From Thermoplasmata archaeon (GTDB taxonomy: Archaea; Thermoplasmatota; Thermoplasmata; Thermoplasmatales; GCA-001856825): a stretch of DNA of 37,893 bases. Positions within the stretch are counted from its first letter, which is position 1, and each line of letters opens with the position of its first letter. This document shows positions 16,472 to 23,792 of this stretch, piece by piece. The position numbers and the translations under genes are program-made. The stretch is taken from NCBI GenBank assembly GCA_021792355.1, contig JAJYUV010000013.1, positions 1 to 37,893 of the forward strand. The letters are read 5' to 3'. The notes under the pieces are model-generated. The model saw only the letters and a program-made list of their open reading frames with translations. It was not told the origin of the DNA and made no database searches.

Positions 16472-17602
16472 TCATGCGGTCACTTTGCCCTTCCTTTCGA
16501 CTGGAAACACGAAGAAAGCAAGATAAAGCGTCAGAAGGAAAGTTGCGATCATTCCTATCATTACCAGCATTCCTCCTACCGGAAGAATGTTCGGGATGCT
16601 GAACAGGGGGTTTACCAGAGTACTGGCAGATATACCTGTTGTATTGGTCACTATAAGGTACGGGTACCTTGCTGTATTGGAAGTAACCTCGAAGAACATC
16701 AAGAGTGAATAGGAAGAGGCGGCACCCACTGGAGCCGCGTAACGAGTCACATCATCATACAGCGAAATTAGGGACAGAACCACAACAACTATTGCAAGGA
16801 CAATAGAAACTGTCACAAACCCCTTGTCCGCCATCTGTTGATACACGTACTGAGAATAACCGTGAAGTTCGAAAATTGTCCAAGCAATTGTCGCGAGACT
16901 CAGTAAGGAGAACAGTACAGACAACGTTCTTGATATTCTTAAGGTATGTTGGAATTCATCCGTGAAATCATTTTTGGTTCTAAATACGGCAAAGCTCAAC
17001 ACTATGAATGACGCAAGAGCAATCGAAATGAACCAAGTGTAAAGGGCAAGGGGAAGGAGTATTGGATTGGACAGTGGATTCAGGCCGTTAGCTTTGAAGA
17101 ATGTCAGTCCCATTGCGGAAGTAGTTGAAACACCATAGGGATAGAACATCATAGCCAGTATGCTGTTCATTCCAAAAGCAACTGAAAGGGCTCCAGCAGA
17201 CATGAACAACCCTACCACAATATGAGTCTTCCTTTTCATGTCATCCCATGTATACCAGTATAGAGCCATGCTGACGATTGCAACCATTATCCCACCAACA
17301 GCGAGCGAGATGGGATAGAATAATACATTTGTAGCTATGTAAAGGAGAGACGGCCAATATGCTGCAAGAAACACTGTTAGCCAGGTTGCCAGAACCCCTG
17401 CAAATAGGTCCACTCTGATCAAGTAGGAGGTAAGGCGTCTCGCAAACTTGTAAAACCTTTCATCCTTCTTGAAATAGCCTATGATCTCAAAAATTGGTAT
17501 TATTACGGATAACCCAAGAACAACTGTTACGAAGAATATGTGTAGAAAGAAGGTAGTGCCAATTGTTGCAATCCCCCAGAATATGTTAATGATACTGAAC
17601 AC
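16472..17602 (-). CDS. CydA'-type second subunit of an archaeal bd-type oxygen reductase
   Basis: This 376-aa membrane protein of nine or so helices is homologous to CydA rather than CydB: the N-terminal helix keeps FFLHIFFVTVVLGLSVIIPI. It has lost key CydA residues. The helix-V histidine that ligates haem b558 is missing (LPLALYTWFISIALASF), and no acidic residue stands where CydA has its helix-III glutamate (GVLATWLTVFLAAYWP). This matches the CydAA' architecture known from archaea, in which CydA' is a degenerate CydA duplicate. The GTG start overlaps the cydA end by 17 nt, indicating coupled translation and a 1:1 complex in the membrane. Confidence 0.83.
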   Translation of the reverse strand: MFSIINIFWGIATIGTTFFLHIFFVTVVLGLSVIIPIFEIIGYFKKDERFYKFARRLTSYLIRVDLFAGVLATWLTVFLAAYWPSLLYIATNVLFYPISLAVGGIMVAIVSMALYWYTWDDMKRKTHIVVGLFMSAGALSVAFGMNSILAMMFYPYGVSTTSAMGLTFFKANGLNPLSNPILLPLALYTWFISIALASFIVLSFAVFRTKNDFTDEFQHTLRISRTLSVLFSLLSLATIAWTIFELHGYSQYVYQQMADKGFVTVSIVLAIVVVVLSLISLYDDVTRYAAPVGAASSYSLLMFFEVTSNTARYPYLIVTNTTGISASTLVNPLFSIPNILPVGGMLVMIGMIATFLLTLYLAFFVFPVERKGKVTA

Positions 17603-19115
17603 CCCCCTTGTGCTTGACCTTTAATTTTTTGAAGAATACCATATAAATCCCCCAGAGCCCTGCAAGCAGGATAGCCAGTTCTAGGACTATGATCACTGCT
17701 GTGAACAGAGGAGTTATAACGTGGGAATTTACAACGTCATTGTAGGTTATGAGGCCATAAACAGTCCAGGGATGTCTTCCCATTTCTCTGGTCGCCCATC
17801 CTGCAACGCTAGCGATTATTGCAAAAATGGCTCCAGCAAAAGAACCATACAGCACAAATGTTTCGACCTTCATTCTCAGTATCCCTTCCACTATGCTTCT
17901 CAAGAGTTTCGAGTATAGTCCGAAGTGACCTATTGCTATTACAACTATGATCACTCCGGAAATGACCATGGAATAGTACATAAAGTGGAGTACCGGCCCG
18001 TAAAAATTAGACGCACTCAAAGTCAGTTGACCCAGTGAATCGTTTTGAGGTAGTAGTGAGGAGAGATAATTCGAACCGGGAAAGAAGTGATTTGGTTTTC
18101 CATAGAGCAAAATACTGACGATAGGGTCATATCCACCCTTGGCAGGGATTCCTTCTGTTGCGTTGAAGATATTTCTCTGGAATTCATAAAGGAGACGCCC
18201 TTGAAAATCGCCTGCTACTGCCTGAAGGAAGGATGCAATCGAAGCTATGAAGAATGAGACTCTGAGTCCCTTCCAGTTGTAGGTCGCAGGTCCATACCCC
18301 TTTATGATTTTGTATGAGAGGTAGGAGGCAGCAAGGAACGACGTAATGATGAGAGCAGCCAAGAAGTTGTGGAAATAAGTTACATTCGTATCAGGGTTGA
18401 AGAGTGCAATCCACGGGTTGGAAGTGAAATTGGAGAGAAGCTGGAATGCCCCGGGTGAGGAGAGCAGAGTGGAACCAATGATTGGAAGCACCGTGGCGAG
18501 GGTCTTCAGTTTGGCAGGGTCTACGACTAGAGGACCTAGGGTTGGTACCCAAGGAAGAAACATCTGAGAGACTAGATTTCCAGTTCCCCACGGGACTTGC
18601 ATCCAAGAATTTACGGCCAATATAGTGTAGGCAGAAAGATTAGTTCCTATTAGAACGCCGACTCCAACCAGTACATGAGCTACCTTCCATTTCTTGAACC
18701 TATTGAAGGTTGTGAGGTAAGTTCCTATTAGAACTATCTCGATGATAAAAGCGTAGAGTTCAATGATTAAGGGAGCAGCGGCCATGCTGGCAATCAGGGC
18801 AATAGAACCAGACCATACGACAACTAATCCAAACTCAACCAGAGTCCCGGTAACTGCGCCGGCTGCAAATGTAATTCCCCAAAGTTTGGAAGCATTTCTG
18901 GCGAGACTGATGTAGTCCTCGTCCTTCCTAAAGACTCCAATGGACTCAAGGGTAAGGACAACTACTGGGAAACCCACAGCAAAGATCAGAAAGAATGCGT
19001 GGACATAAATTCCGACTATGGTCATGTACTCTGCCATATTAGCAGTGCTCCACGTCGCACTGGTGTCCAGTACAACCTTAGCAAACTGGCTAAACAGAAC
19101 AGAGAGAGAAATCAT
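17586..19115 (-). CDS. cydA: Cytochrome bd-type oxygen reductase subunit I (CydA)
   Basis: This 509-aa, nine-helix membrane subunit carries the haems and the quinol site. Visible features: YVHAFFLIFAVGFPVVVLTL (axial His of haem b595), 'TGTLVEFGLVVVW' (proton-path Glu), the helix-V His in YFHNFLAALIITS and the Met in MYYSMVISGV (haem b558 ligands), and the GWATREMGRHPWTVYG block (family GRQPW motif). The Q-loop is moderate in length. It oxidises quinol and reduces O2 to water, typical of low-oxygen life. A TATA box at about 19133-19143 puts the transcript start at the ATG, so it is leaderless. The partner gene is cydA', and no cydB is present. Confidence 0.92.
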   Translation of the reverse strand: MISLSVLFSQFAKVVLDTSATWSTANMAEYMTIVGIYVHAFFLIFAVGFPVVVLTLESIGVFRKDEDYISLARNASKLWGITFAAGAVTGTLVEFGLVVVWSGSIALIASMAAAPLIIELYAFIIEIVLIGTYLTTFNRFKKWKVAHVLVGVGVLIGTNLSAYTILAVNSWMQVPWGTGNLVSQMFLPWVPTLGPLVVDPAKLKTLATVLPIIGSTLLSSPGAFQLLSNFTSNPWIALFNPDTNVTYFHNFLAALIITSFLAASYLSYKIIKGYGPATYNWKGLRVSFFIASIASFLQAVAGDFQGRLLYEFQRNIFNATEGIPAKGGYDPIVSILLYGKPNHFFPGSNYLSSLLPQNDSLGQLTLSASNFYGPVLHFMYYSMVISGVIIVVIAIGHFGLYSKLLRSIVEGILRMKVETFVLYGSFAGAIFAIIASVAGWATREMGRHPWTVYGLITYNDVVNSHVITPLFTAVIIVLELAILLAGLWGIYMVFFKKLKVKHKGGVQYH

Positions 19116-19439
19116 TTCTTATGGATATTTCAACTATATTTAATGATTAATATTTTTTATTTTTCATAATTTAAAGAATGCCTAACAATCTTAAGATTAT
19201 TGAATAATGTTCGCAGGCAAAGATCAAAAAATTGAAGATGATGATTTTCGCTCAAATTGAGAGAGTTCGGGTGTCAAGATTTGATTAGTTCCTCTCAGGT
19301 ATTTGACAGCATTACGAATGTTGACTGCTATCGTTCATTATCAAATGGGTTTACTTTAAACAGTTTCAGATTTGCATTACCGTGTCAAAAATGCCTCTAA
19401 TGTATCCGACGAAGTTTGCTCTCTACTAATTTTGAATCT
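19116..19439. other. 324-bp noncoding stretch between cydA promoter and the 62-aa gene
   Basis: The right half of the cydA promoter (TATA 19133-19143) lies here, followed by a T-rich run (19150-19164, plus strand) and a 12-bp palindrome AATCTTAAGATT (19187-19198). The rest (19200-19439) shows no open frame or structure I can support. Confidence 0.5.
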
Positions 19440-19628
19440 TTATTTGATCTCTACTTTCTTTATCTTCGACTTTACTTCAGGTTTAATCATTACCGATTTG
19501 CCTGCTTTCATTATCTCTTCGGATGCTTTGAGGAAATGATTGAGTGCGCTTCCCACTCCGTGGCTCATCGACGGGACCGTAATCTTGATCTCAATTGTTA
19601 TCTTGTCTTCCTTCTCTTCCACTGCCAT
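19440..19628 (-). CDS. 62-aa conserved-looking protein in the arsA operon (function unknown)
   Basis: This 62-aa charged protein starts MAVEEKEDKITIEIKITVP, has a central helical stretch (VGSALNHFLKASEEIMKAG) and ends in alternating Lys/Val/Glu (KSKIKKVEIK). The predicted order is strand-helix-strand with no membrane segment. Its ATG begins 1 nt after the stop of the ArsA-type ATPase gene, so both are surely translated from one message. That suggests a function with the ATPase, for instance as adaptor or client-binding subunit, but this is inference from position only. I do not recognise a family. Confidence 0.65.
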   Translation of the reverse strand: MAVEEKEDKITIEIKITVPSMSHGVGSALNHFLKASEEIMKAGKSVMIKPEVKSKIKKVEIK

Positions 19629-19629
19629 G

Positions 19630-20793
19630 TCACTCCATCTCTATATTAAGAACGCCGTTATTAAATTCTGCTTTCATAGGGTTCTTGTCCGCATAGACTG
19701 TTGGAAGGTAGAATACCCTCTTCCAGTTGCCTAATTGTATAATCAATTCTCCTCCCTTGTTGAATATCTCCAATTTCTCCTTGTCAGCGAAGGGGAGTTT
19801 GAGTCTGATAATGTACTTGCCGTTTTCTTTCACAAACTGAATGCTTTTTTCTTTTGAGAAGGTGTCTAGAGGATTGGAACCGGCGTATATGAGGTCCGAC
19901 ATCTTTTGCAGTTTATCGATGCCGATTGGTTCTTCATTCAACATGGGGACCTTGAATATCTTGAGATCGGTAAAGGAGTCGTTTACGTCCTTGATTATTT
20001 CTCCTTGATTGTTCCTCCATCCCTTGAAGAAAGACCCAGTGCTCTCGTCGTAAATCTTATTTACGAATACCGAGTCAACAGGGTATCCGTACAAGAGCAG
20101 ATAGGTGAAAGCCCTCTTCGTTTCGCTGAGCGACATCTTGTCCGGGTTCATAACCAATCTTATTGTCGAAATCTTTGGATCGGTGAGAATTAGCCTAATC
20201 CTCTTTAGGTATTCGTACAAACTTTCAACACTCTTGAAAACCTCATCGTCGGGTATAGATACGTTCGATACGGTGTTCCATACAGGGCGAACCAATCTAG
20301 CTGCAAGTCTTCCCATTGGGAAAATTTTGTCCATATACCACGTCATTGCCTCAGGAAATGAAAGTAGCTTCAGCGATTCTCCTGTTGGAGCACTATCGAT
20401 AACAACCGCATCGTAAGTCTTCTCATCATAATATTGTCTTAAATATAGTAGCTGAGACGCTTCATCGAAACCAGGAAGAGTGGCTATTTCCTCTGCAGAT
20501 ATCGGATCTAGCCCCTCGGTTTGAAACAATCCAGTAAGATACCCCTTCAACTCATTCCAGTGAGTGTTGATGGCCTCGTTTACGCTGATCTCCTGGGCAT
20601 AAAGGTTCTCCATCATCTTCCTTGGTTTGGGTCCTATTTCTGTGCCAAAGGCATCCCCCAAGCTGTGCGCTGGATCGGTCGAAATAACTAAGGTCTTTTT
20701 TTTACTCCTGGCTAATGAGCACGCAGTGGATGCAGCTATACTAGTCTTCCCTACTCCGCCTTTTCCAGTATACAGAAGGATTCTCTGGCCCAT
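19630..20793 (-). CDS. ArsA/Get3-type ATPase fused to an HSP20-like domain
   Basis: This 387-aa protein has a deviant Walker A P-loop (LLYTGKGGVGKTSIAAS, residues 7-23), switch I STDPAHSLGDAFG, and 'VVIDSAPTGESLKLLSFPEAM' (switch II region). These are the hallmarks of ArsA/Get3 ATPases. A helical insert at about 90-200 has no CxxC zinc motif. From about 320 the chain becomes a small alpha-crystallin-like sandwich (YIIRLKLPFADKEKLEIF ... 'MKAEFNNGVLNIEME'), the ArsA_HSP20 arrangement. Such proteins may target hydrophobic tail-anchored clients or act with metalloid export; no ArsB or ArsR is nearby, so the former is more likely. A TATA-like AATAAATTTAG at 20816-20826 gives it its own near-leaderless promoter. 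Confidence 0.9.
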   Translation of the reverse strand: MGQRILLYTGKGGVGKTSIAASTACSLARSKKKTLVISTDPAHSLGDAFGTEIGPKPRKMMENLYAQEISVNEAINTHWNELKGYLTGLFQTEGLDPISAEEIATLPGFDEASQLLYLRQYYDEKTYDAVVIDSAPTGESLKLLSFPEAMTWYMDKIFPMGRLAARLVRPVWNTVSNVSIPDDEVFKSVESLYEYLKRIRLILTDPKISTIRLVMNPDKMSLSETKRAFTYLLLYGYPVDSVFVNKIYDESTGSFFKGWRNNQGEIIKDVNDSFTDLKIFKVPMLNEEPIGIDKLQKMSDLIYAGSNPLDTFSKEKSIQFVKENGKYIIRLKLPFADKEKLEIFNKGGELIIQLGNWKRVFYLPTVYADKNPMKAEFNNGVLNIEME

Positions 20794-20922
20794 GACAGGG
20801 TTATCGCATCTAACTAAATTTATTCTTCTAATCGAAGTCCATTAGATTTTCTTGTGATCAGAGCAACCGCAAGGCATAGAAAAGTAGCGATCCTACACTC
20901 TCGATTAAATCTAAAGGATCGC

Positions 20923-21096
20923 CTAGAAGAAGCTGAAGAAGTTAACGAAGTACTTGAAAAAAGCAAGAAAGTGGTCCTTCGTTGACAGTGCAAAATACTT
21001 TACGGAAAGACCAGTCATGTACCAGACTCCAAGTGTCACGATAAAAAAAGAGATCAGCAGAAGAAAAAACGACAGCTTTGTGAGCGATTGTGCCAT
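20923..21096 (-). CDS. 57-aa membrane microprotein upstream of arsA
   Basis: ATG at 21096 opens a 57-codon frame with one clear TM segment (LSFFLLLISFFIVTLGVWYM, residues 8-27), a polar middle (SVKYFALSTKD) and a strikingly aromatic tail (HFLAFFKYFVNFFSFF, residues 42-57). A TATA box (TTATATATCC, 21111-21120) lies about 20-25 nt before the ATG, fitting a leaderless transcript and supporting a real gene. It is co-directional with the Get3-like ATPase 130 bp downstream. It could be a client or partner of that ATPase. I know of no named family. Confidence 0.6.
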   Translation of the reverse strand: MAQSLTKLSFFLLLISFFIVTLGVWYMTGLSVKYFALSTKDHFLAFFKYFVNFFSFF

Positions 21097-21170
21097 TTGT
21101 CTTCGAAACTGGATATATAAGTGTATATTTAAACTCTTGTCAGGAGAAATGATGGAAACTCAATTAAACT

Positions 21171-21779
21171 CTATTTGCTCTCACGAATCTCCTTAAGCGC
21201 TTCCCTATCCCTACAATAAAGATATGGGGCAAGATCCAGGGACGGAGGGGATTTTTCAAGTTTATTTCTGTACACCAGTCTCAAATTCTTGTCTACTTCC
21301 GTGCAGTAACCCTTCCAGGTAACTCCCTGAGACTCCACGTATTTTTTTTCAATTCCAGTTGCTATCTCGTGAGCATGAGGATACTCATATCCGATATCCG
21401 ACATCCATTTTTCTGGTAATTCGTGGTGTAGTCCTATGCTCTCCTCCGTGCTTATGTCCTTGCCTTCCACCTTCAGGATTTTGGGGAAATGTTCATCAAG
21501 ATAGACGGTCTTGCCGTCAAGGGAATATCCCCCTGTATACTTGATATCGTATTTTGTGCTGACTCTTATCTGGCTTGCATCCTTCCTTTCCAGAACCGTC
21601 CCGATCTCTCTCTGTCCGTAGTACGCTTTGTTTCCCTCTACTCTTATATTGGTGTAAGCCTTGGGTTCCTCTTTTGCACGAATCCGGACGTACTTTGGGT
21701 CAACGAAATCTATTGCTACCACTAAGTATCCTCCATTATTCTTGTCCGGAATGTGCTCGACAATTTCGAATTCATCCAT
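21171..21779 (-). CDS. Conserved hypothetical protein with HHE...HxHE motif
   Basis: This 202-aa soluble protein has a beta-rich N-terminal half (residues 15-110) and a helical C-terminal half. The latter contains GLHHELPEKWMSDIGYEYPH with A-H-E following: His118, His119, Glu120, His135, His137 and Glu138 could bind a metal. A similar H-H-E ... A-H-E pattern occurs in bacterial hypothetical proteins of unknown role, as far as I recall, so it is probably a widespread unnamed family with a metalloprotease-like helix pair. Two Cys (159, 189) lie near the C-terminus. It is preceded by 550 bp without genes and followed by the microprotein gene on the same strand. Confidence 0.7.
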   Translation of the reverse strand: MDEFEIVEHIPDKNNGGYLVVAIDFVDPKYVRIRAKEEPKAYTNIRVEGNKAYYGQREIGTVLERKDASQIRVSTKYDIKYTGGYSLDGKTVYLDEHFPKILKVEGKDISTEESIGLHHELPEKWMSDIGYEYPHAHEIATGIEKKYVESQGVTWKGYCTEVDKNLRLVYRNKLEKSPPSLDLAPYLYCRDREALKEIRESK

Positions 21780-22330
21780 TGTAGTTCAAAAGAAATCTTG
21801 CAGATAAACTTGGTGATTAATTCACATTCGAGAGGGTCTTATTCCGAGTCAGCACATTCCAGGACTATTAGTCCAAGATTGAATCAGTCACAATGATCGT
21901 GCAGACCCGTGGGAGTTGAAATGTTATCCTCGGTTGCCCTATGTTCTCAAGCAAGTACCACTAGAATTTCCTTTCCTTACTGCTCTAAGATCAATCTTCG
22001 TTCACATGCTACGATCACTTTTTCAACGACTCTTAACTTCGTAGATCTTTAGAAGAAAAAAGACGGCGAACGGAAAGGGTCTTGGAGCTAGATACTAAAC
22101 TTCGGAAACAGAGGGTCATAGCAAAGTATCAAGGGAGCAGATAAGGTTACTTAGGACAGAATAGAATGCCAACTCAGTAGTTTCGCATTTGAATTGGCTA
22201 AAGGCTAGACTGACAGAAATCGAGAATCGTCAAGTTAGTGTCTTTTTGCATTATAAATATAATCGACCGTGTAATTGAAGCATAGGAAAGAATCTCCATA
22301 CATTCGAAAGTAAGTGCAGGTGAGTAAAGT
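21780..22330. other. 551-bp gene-free stretch
   Basis: I see no supported gene here; all frames are short and carry frequent stops. Near the right end, ATTATAAATATAAT (about 22249-22262) is a likely TATA region. A GGTGAG Shine-Dalgarno sequence (about 22319-22325) precedes the SDR gene's ATG, so that mRNA has a leader of roughly 40-50 nt. Confidence 0.5.
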
Positions 22331-23074
22331 ATGAAATTAAAGGGGAATACGATCTTAATTACTGGAGGAGCTACTGGAATAGGGTTTGCATTTGCAGACA
22401 GGCTAGCGAAGATTGGCAATGACGTGATTATCTGTGGAAGACGAAAAGATAAACTTGAGGAAGCTCACAGAAAGTCAAATTATCTGCACACAATTGTATC
22501 TGACATTTCTGATGACAAGGACAGGAAGGGTCTTCTCAGTTATGTACAGACGGAGTTTCCAGAATTTAACTTTCTCATAAATAACGCGGGCATACAGAGA
22601 AAAGTAGACTTGACATCGGACGAAAGGGGGATAACGGAAGGTGATGAAGAAATTGAAATAAATTTCAAGGCGCAAATACACGTGACTGCTATGTTTCTGC
22701 CACTACTGCTGAAACAACAGAACGCCGCAATTATCAACGTCACCTCTGGACTTGGGCTAATACCGCTCTCGATTTTTCCTATATACTCTGCTACTAAGGC
22801 AGCAATGCACTCTTATACCCTGTCTCTGAGACACCAACTAAGGAATACCAATGTGAAAGTGTTCGAGGTGATCCCTCCCACAGTGTACGACACTGAATTG
22901 AAAGGGGGATCGATCGAGAAGAAGGACTATTCTATCTCGTCGTCAGAATTGACAGACGCACTTATAGAAGGACTGGAGCGAGAAATTCTACAGATTGGTG
23001 CAGGCTCGTCCCTTGGGTGGTTGAAAGCGTCTAGCGCTGAATTTCAGCAAATTTTTTCCAGAATGAACTCCTGA
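22331..23074 (+). CDS. Short-chain dehydrogenase/reductase (DltE/COG3967-like)
   Basis: This 247-aa classical SDR has a nucleotide-binding TGGATGIG (residues 11-18), a cofactor-selecting CGRRKDKL, the structural INNAGIQ, and the catalytic Ser in VTSGLG with YSATKAAM (Tyr-x-x-x-Lys). The Arg pair after the first strand suggests NADP(H) preference. The C-terminal end (EFQQIFSRMNS) resembles DltE-type SDRs, which have no firmly assigned substrate. It has a clear leader with Shine-Dalgarno (GCAGGTGAG). The gene stands alone; the next gene on the strand has its own promoter. A protein-like +1-frame tail follows its stop codon. Confidence 0.9.
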   Translation: MKLKGNTILITGGATGIGFAFADRLAKIGNDVIICGRRKDKLEEAHRKSNYLHTIVSDISDDKDRKGLLSYVQTEFPEFNFLINNAGIQRKVDLTSDERGITEGDEEIEINFKAQIHVTAMFLPLLLKQQNAAIINVTSGLGLIPLSIFPIYSATKAAMHSYTLSLRHQLRNTNVKVFEVIPPTVYDTELKGGSIEKKDYSISSSELTDALIEGLEREILQIGAGSSLGWLKASSAEFQQIFSRMNS

Positions 23075-23219
23075 GACCAAGAATGTTGCGAGTGAGATTC
23101 TTGCATACCAAGCCGGTGCAGTCGCAAAGGTTACAGAAAGTCTATGCCTCTCTCGATATCTCAGGAAATTAGAGGCCAAATCCCTTCTTTATTATCAACG
23201 AATAATTGAGACAGATTAA
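23067..23219 (+). pseudogene. Protein-like open frame without start codon, in +1 frame after the SDR stop
   Basis: A 50-codon frame overlaps the SDR stop in the +1 frame and has no ATG, GTG or TTG. Its translation is convincingly helical (NVASEILAYQAGAVAKV ... 'YLRKLEAKSLLYYQRI'). It could be the C-terminal remnant of a deleted gene or a frameshifted extension. Chance is not excluded at this length. Confidence 0.25.
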
Positions 23220-23285
23220 TTTGACAGCAGAATTCTCTTAGGGGGCATTCTCGTTGAAGATTCTTATTAGTATAGAGTTAAATTA

Positions 23286-23297
23286 TTTATATATAAA
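23286..23297 (+). promoter_or_regulatory. TATA box/palindrome of the MarR-rSAM operon
   Basis: TTTATATATAAA is a 12-bp palindrome centred about 24 nt before ATG 23315. It is the TATA element, and its symmetry could also serve as part of a MarR operator. Confidence 0.5.
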
Positions 23298-23314
23298 CTA
23301 TCATGACTTTAACT

Positions 23315-23773
23315 ATGTTAAAGATCAGGAATTCCTCTCTCAGCGCTGATGATCGTGGAACTATGGAGGCGATAATGGGTGCATATCGAGCAATGGACAA
23401 AAGGTTAAACGAGCTTCTTGCTAGGGACGGACTAACCAGGCCACAGTTTCTTGCACTGAAGGCGGTTGCTGAGAACGGGAGAACGCCGATGAATAAGATC
23501 AGCGACTGTATGTCCGTAACTCCTTCAAACGTGACTGGAATCATTGACAGGCTTGTCTCGAATGGTTTTCTCAGGCGGGGAGAAAGGGAAGGTGACAGAA
23601 GGAAAATTATGATGGAGCTGACAGGAAAGGGGGCTAGTCTATACAACAAGGTCTATTCCTCATACGAAGAGTTCTTAGAGAGCATTCTTCATCAAATGAC
23701 CTTAAAGGAGAGGCAAGAGATTAAAAAGCACCTAGTGAAGCTTGAGAAAGCGATTACCAATGCTGATTTATAG
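23315..23773 (+). CDS. MarR-family transcriptional regulator
   Basis: This 152-aa winged-helix regulator has dimerisation helices at both ends (GAYRAMDKRLNELLARDGL and SYEEFLESILHQMTLKER) and an HTH with RPQFLALKAVAENG, 'MNKISDCMSVTPSNVTGIIDRL' and the wing REGDRRKIMMELTGKG. ATG 23303 would add four residues, but the TATA box centred near 23291 places the transcript start at 23315. I therefore prefer a leaderless start there. It is 19 nt upstream of a B12-binding radical SAM enzyme gene and probably controls that operon, with the TATA palindrome as possible operator. Ligand unknown. Confidence 0.88.
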   Translation: MLKIRNSSLSADDRGTMEAIMGAYRAMDKRLNELLARDGLTRPQFLALKAVAENGRTPMNKISDCMSVTPSNVTGIIDRLVSNGFLRRGEREGDRRKIMMELTGKGASLYNKVYSSYEEFLESILHQMTLKERQEIKKHLVKLEKAITNADL

Positions 23774-23792
23774 GTAATGGGGAAGAATAGGT

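Noticed and set aside
18640..18740. Repeated GTTCCTATTAGAAC sequence (also a near copy at about 4875)
   Set aside because: All copies lie inside coding sequence and encode Ile-Gly-Thr motifs in membrane or enzyme segments, so I treat them as codon-level coincidence and not as a repeat family.
20954..21196. 80-codon plus-strand frame over the microprotein gene
   Set aside because: It is the complement of the 57-aa membrane protein, which has a TATA box at the right distance, and its own composition is poor.
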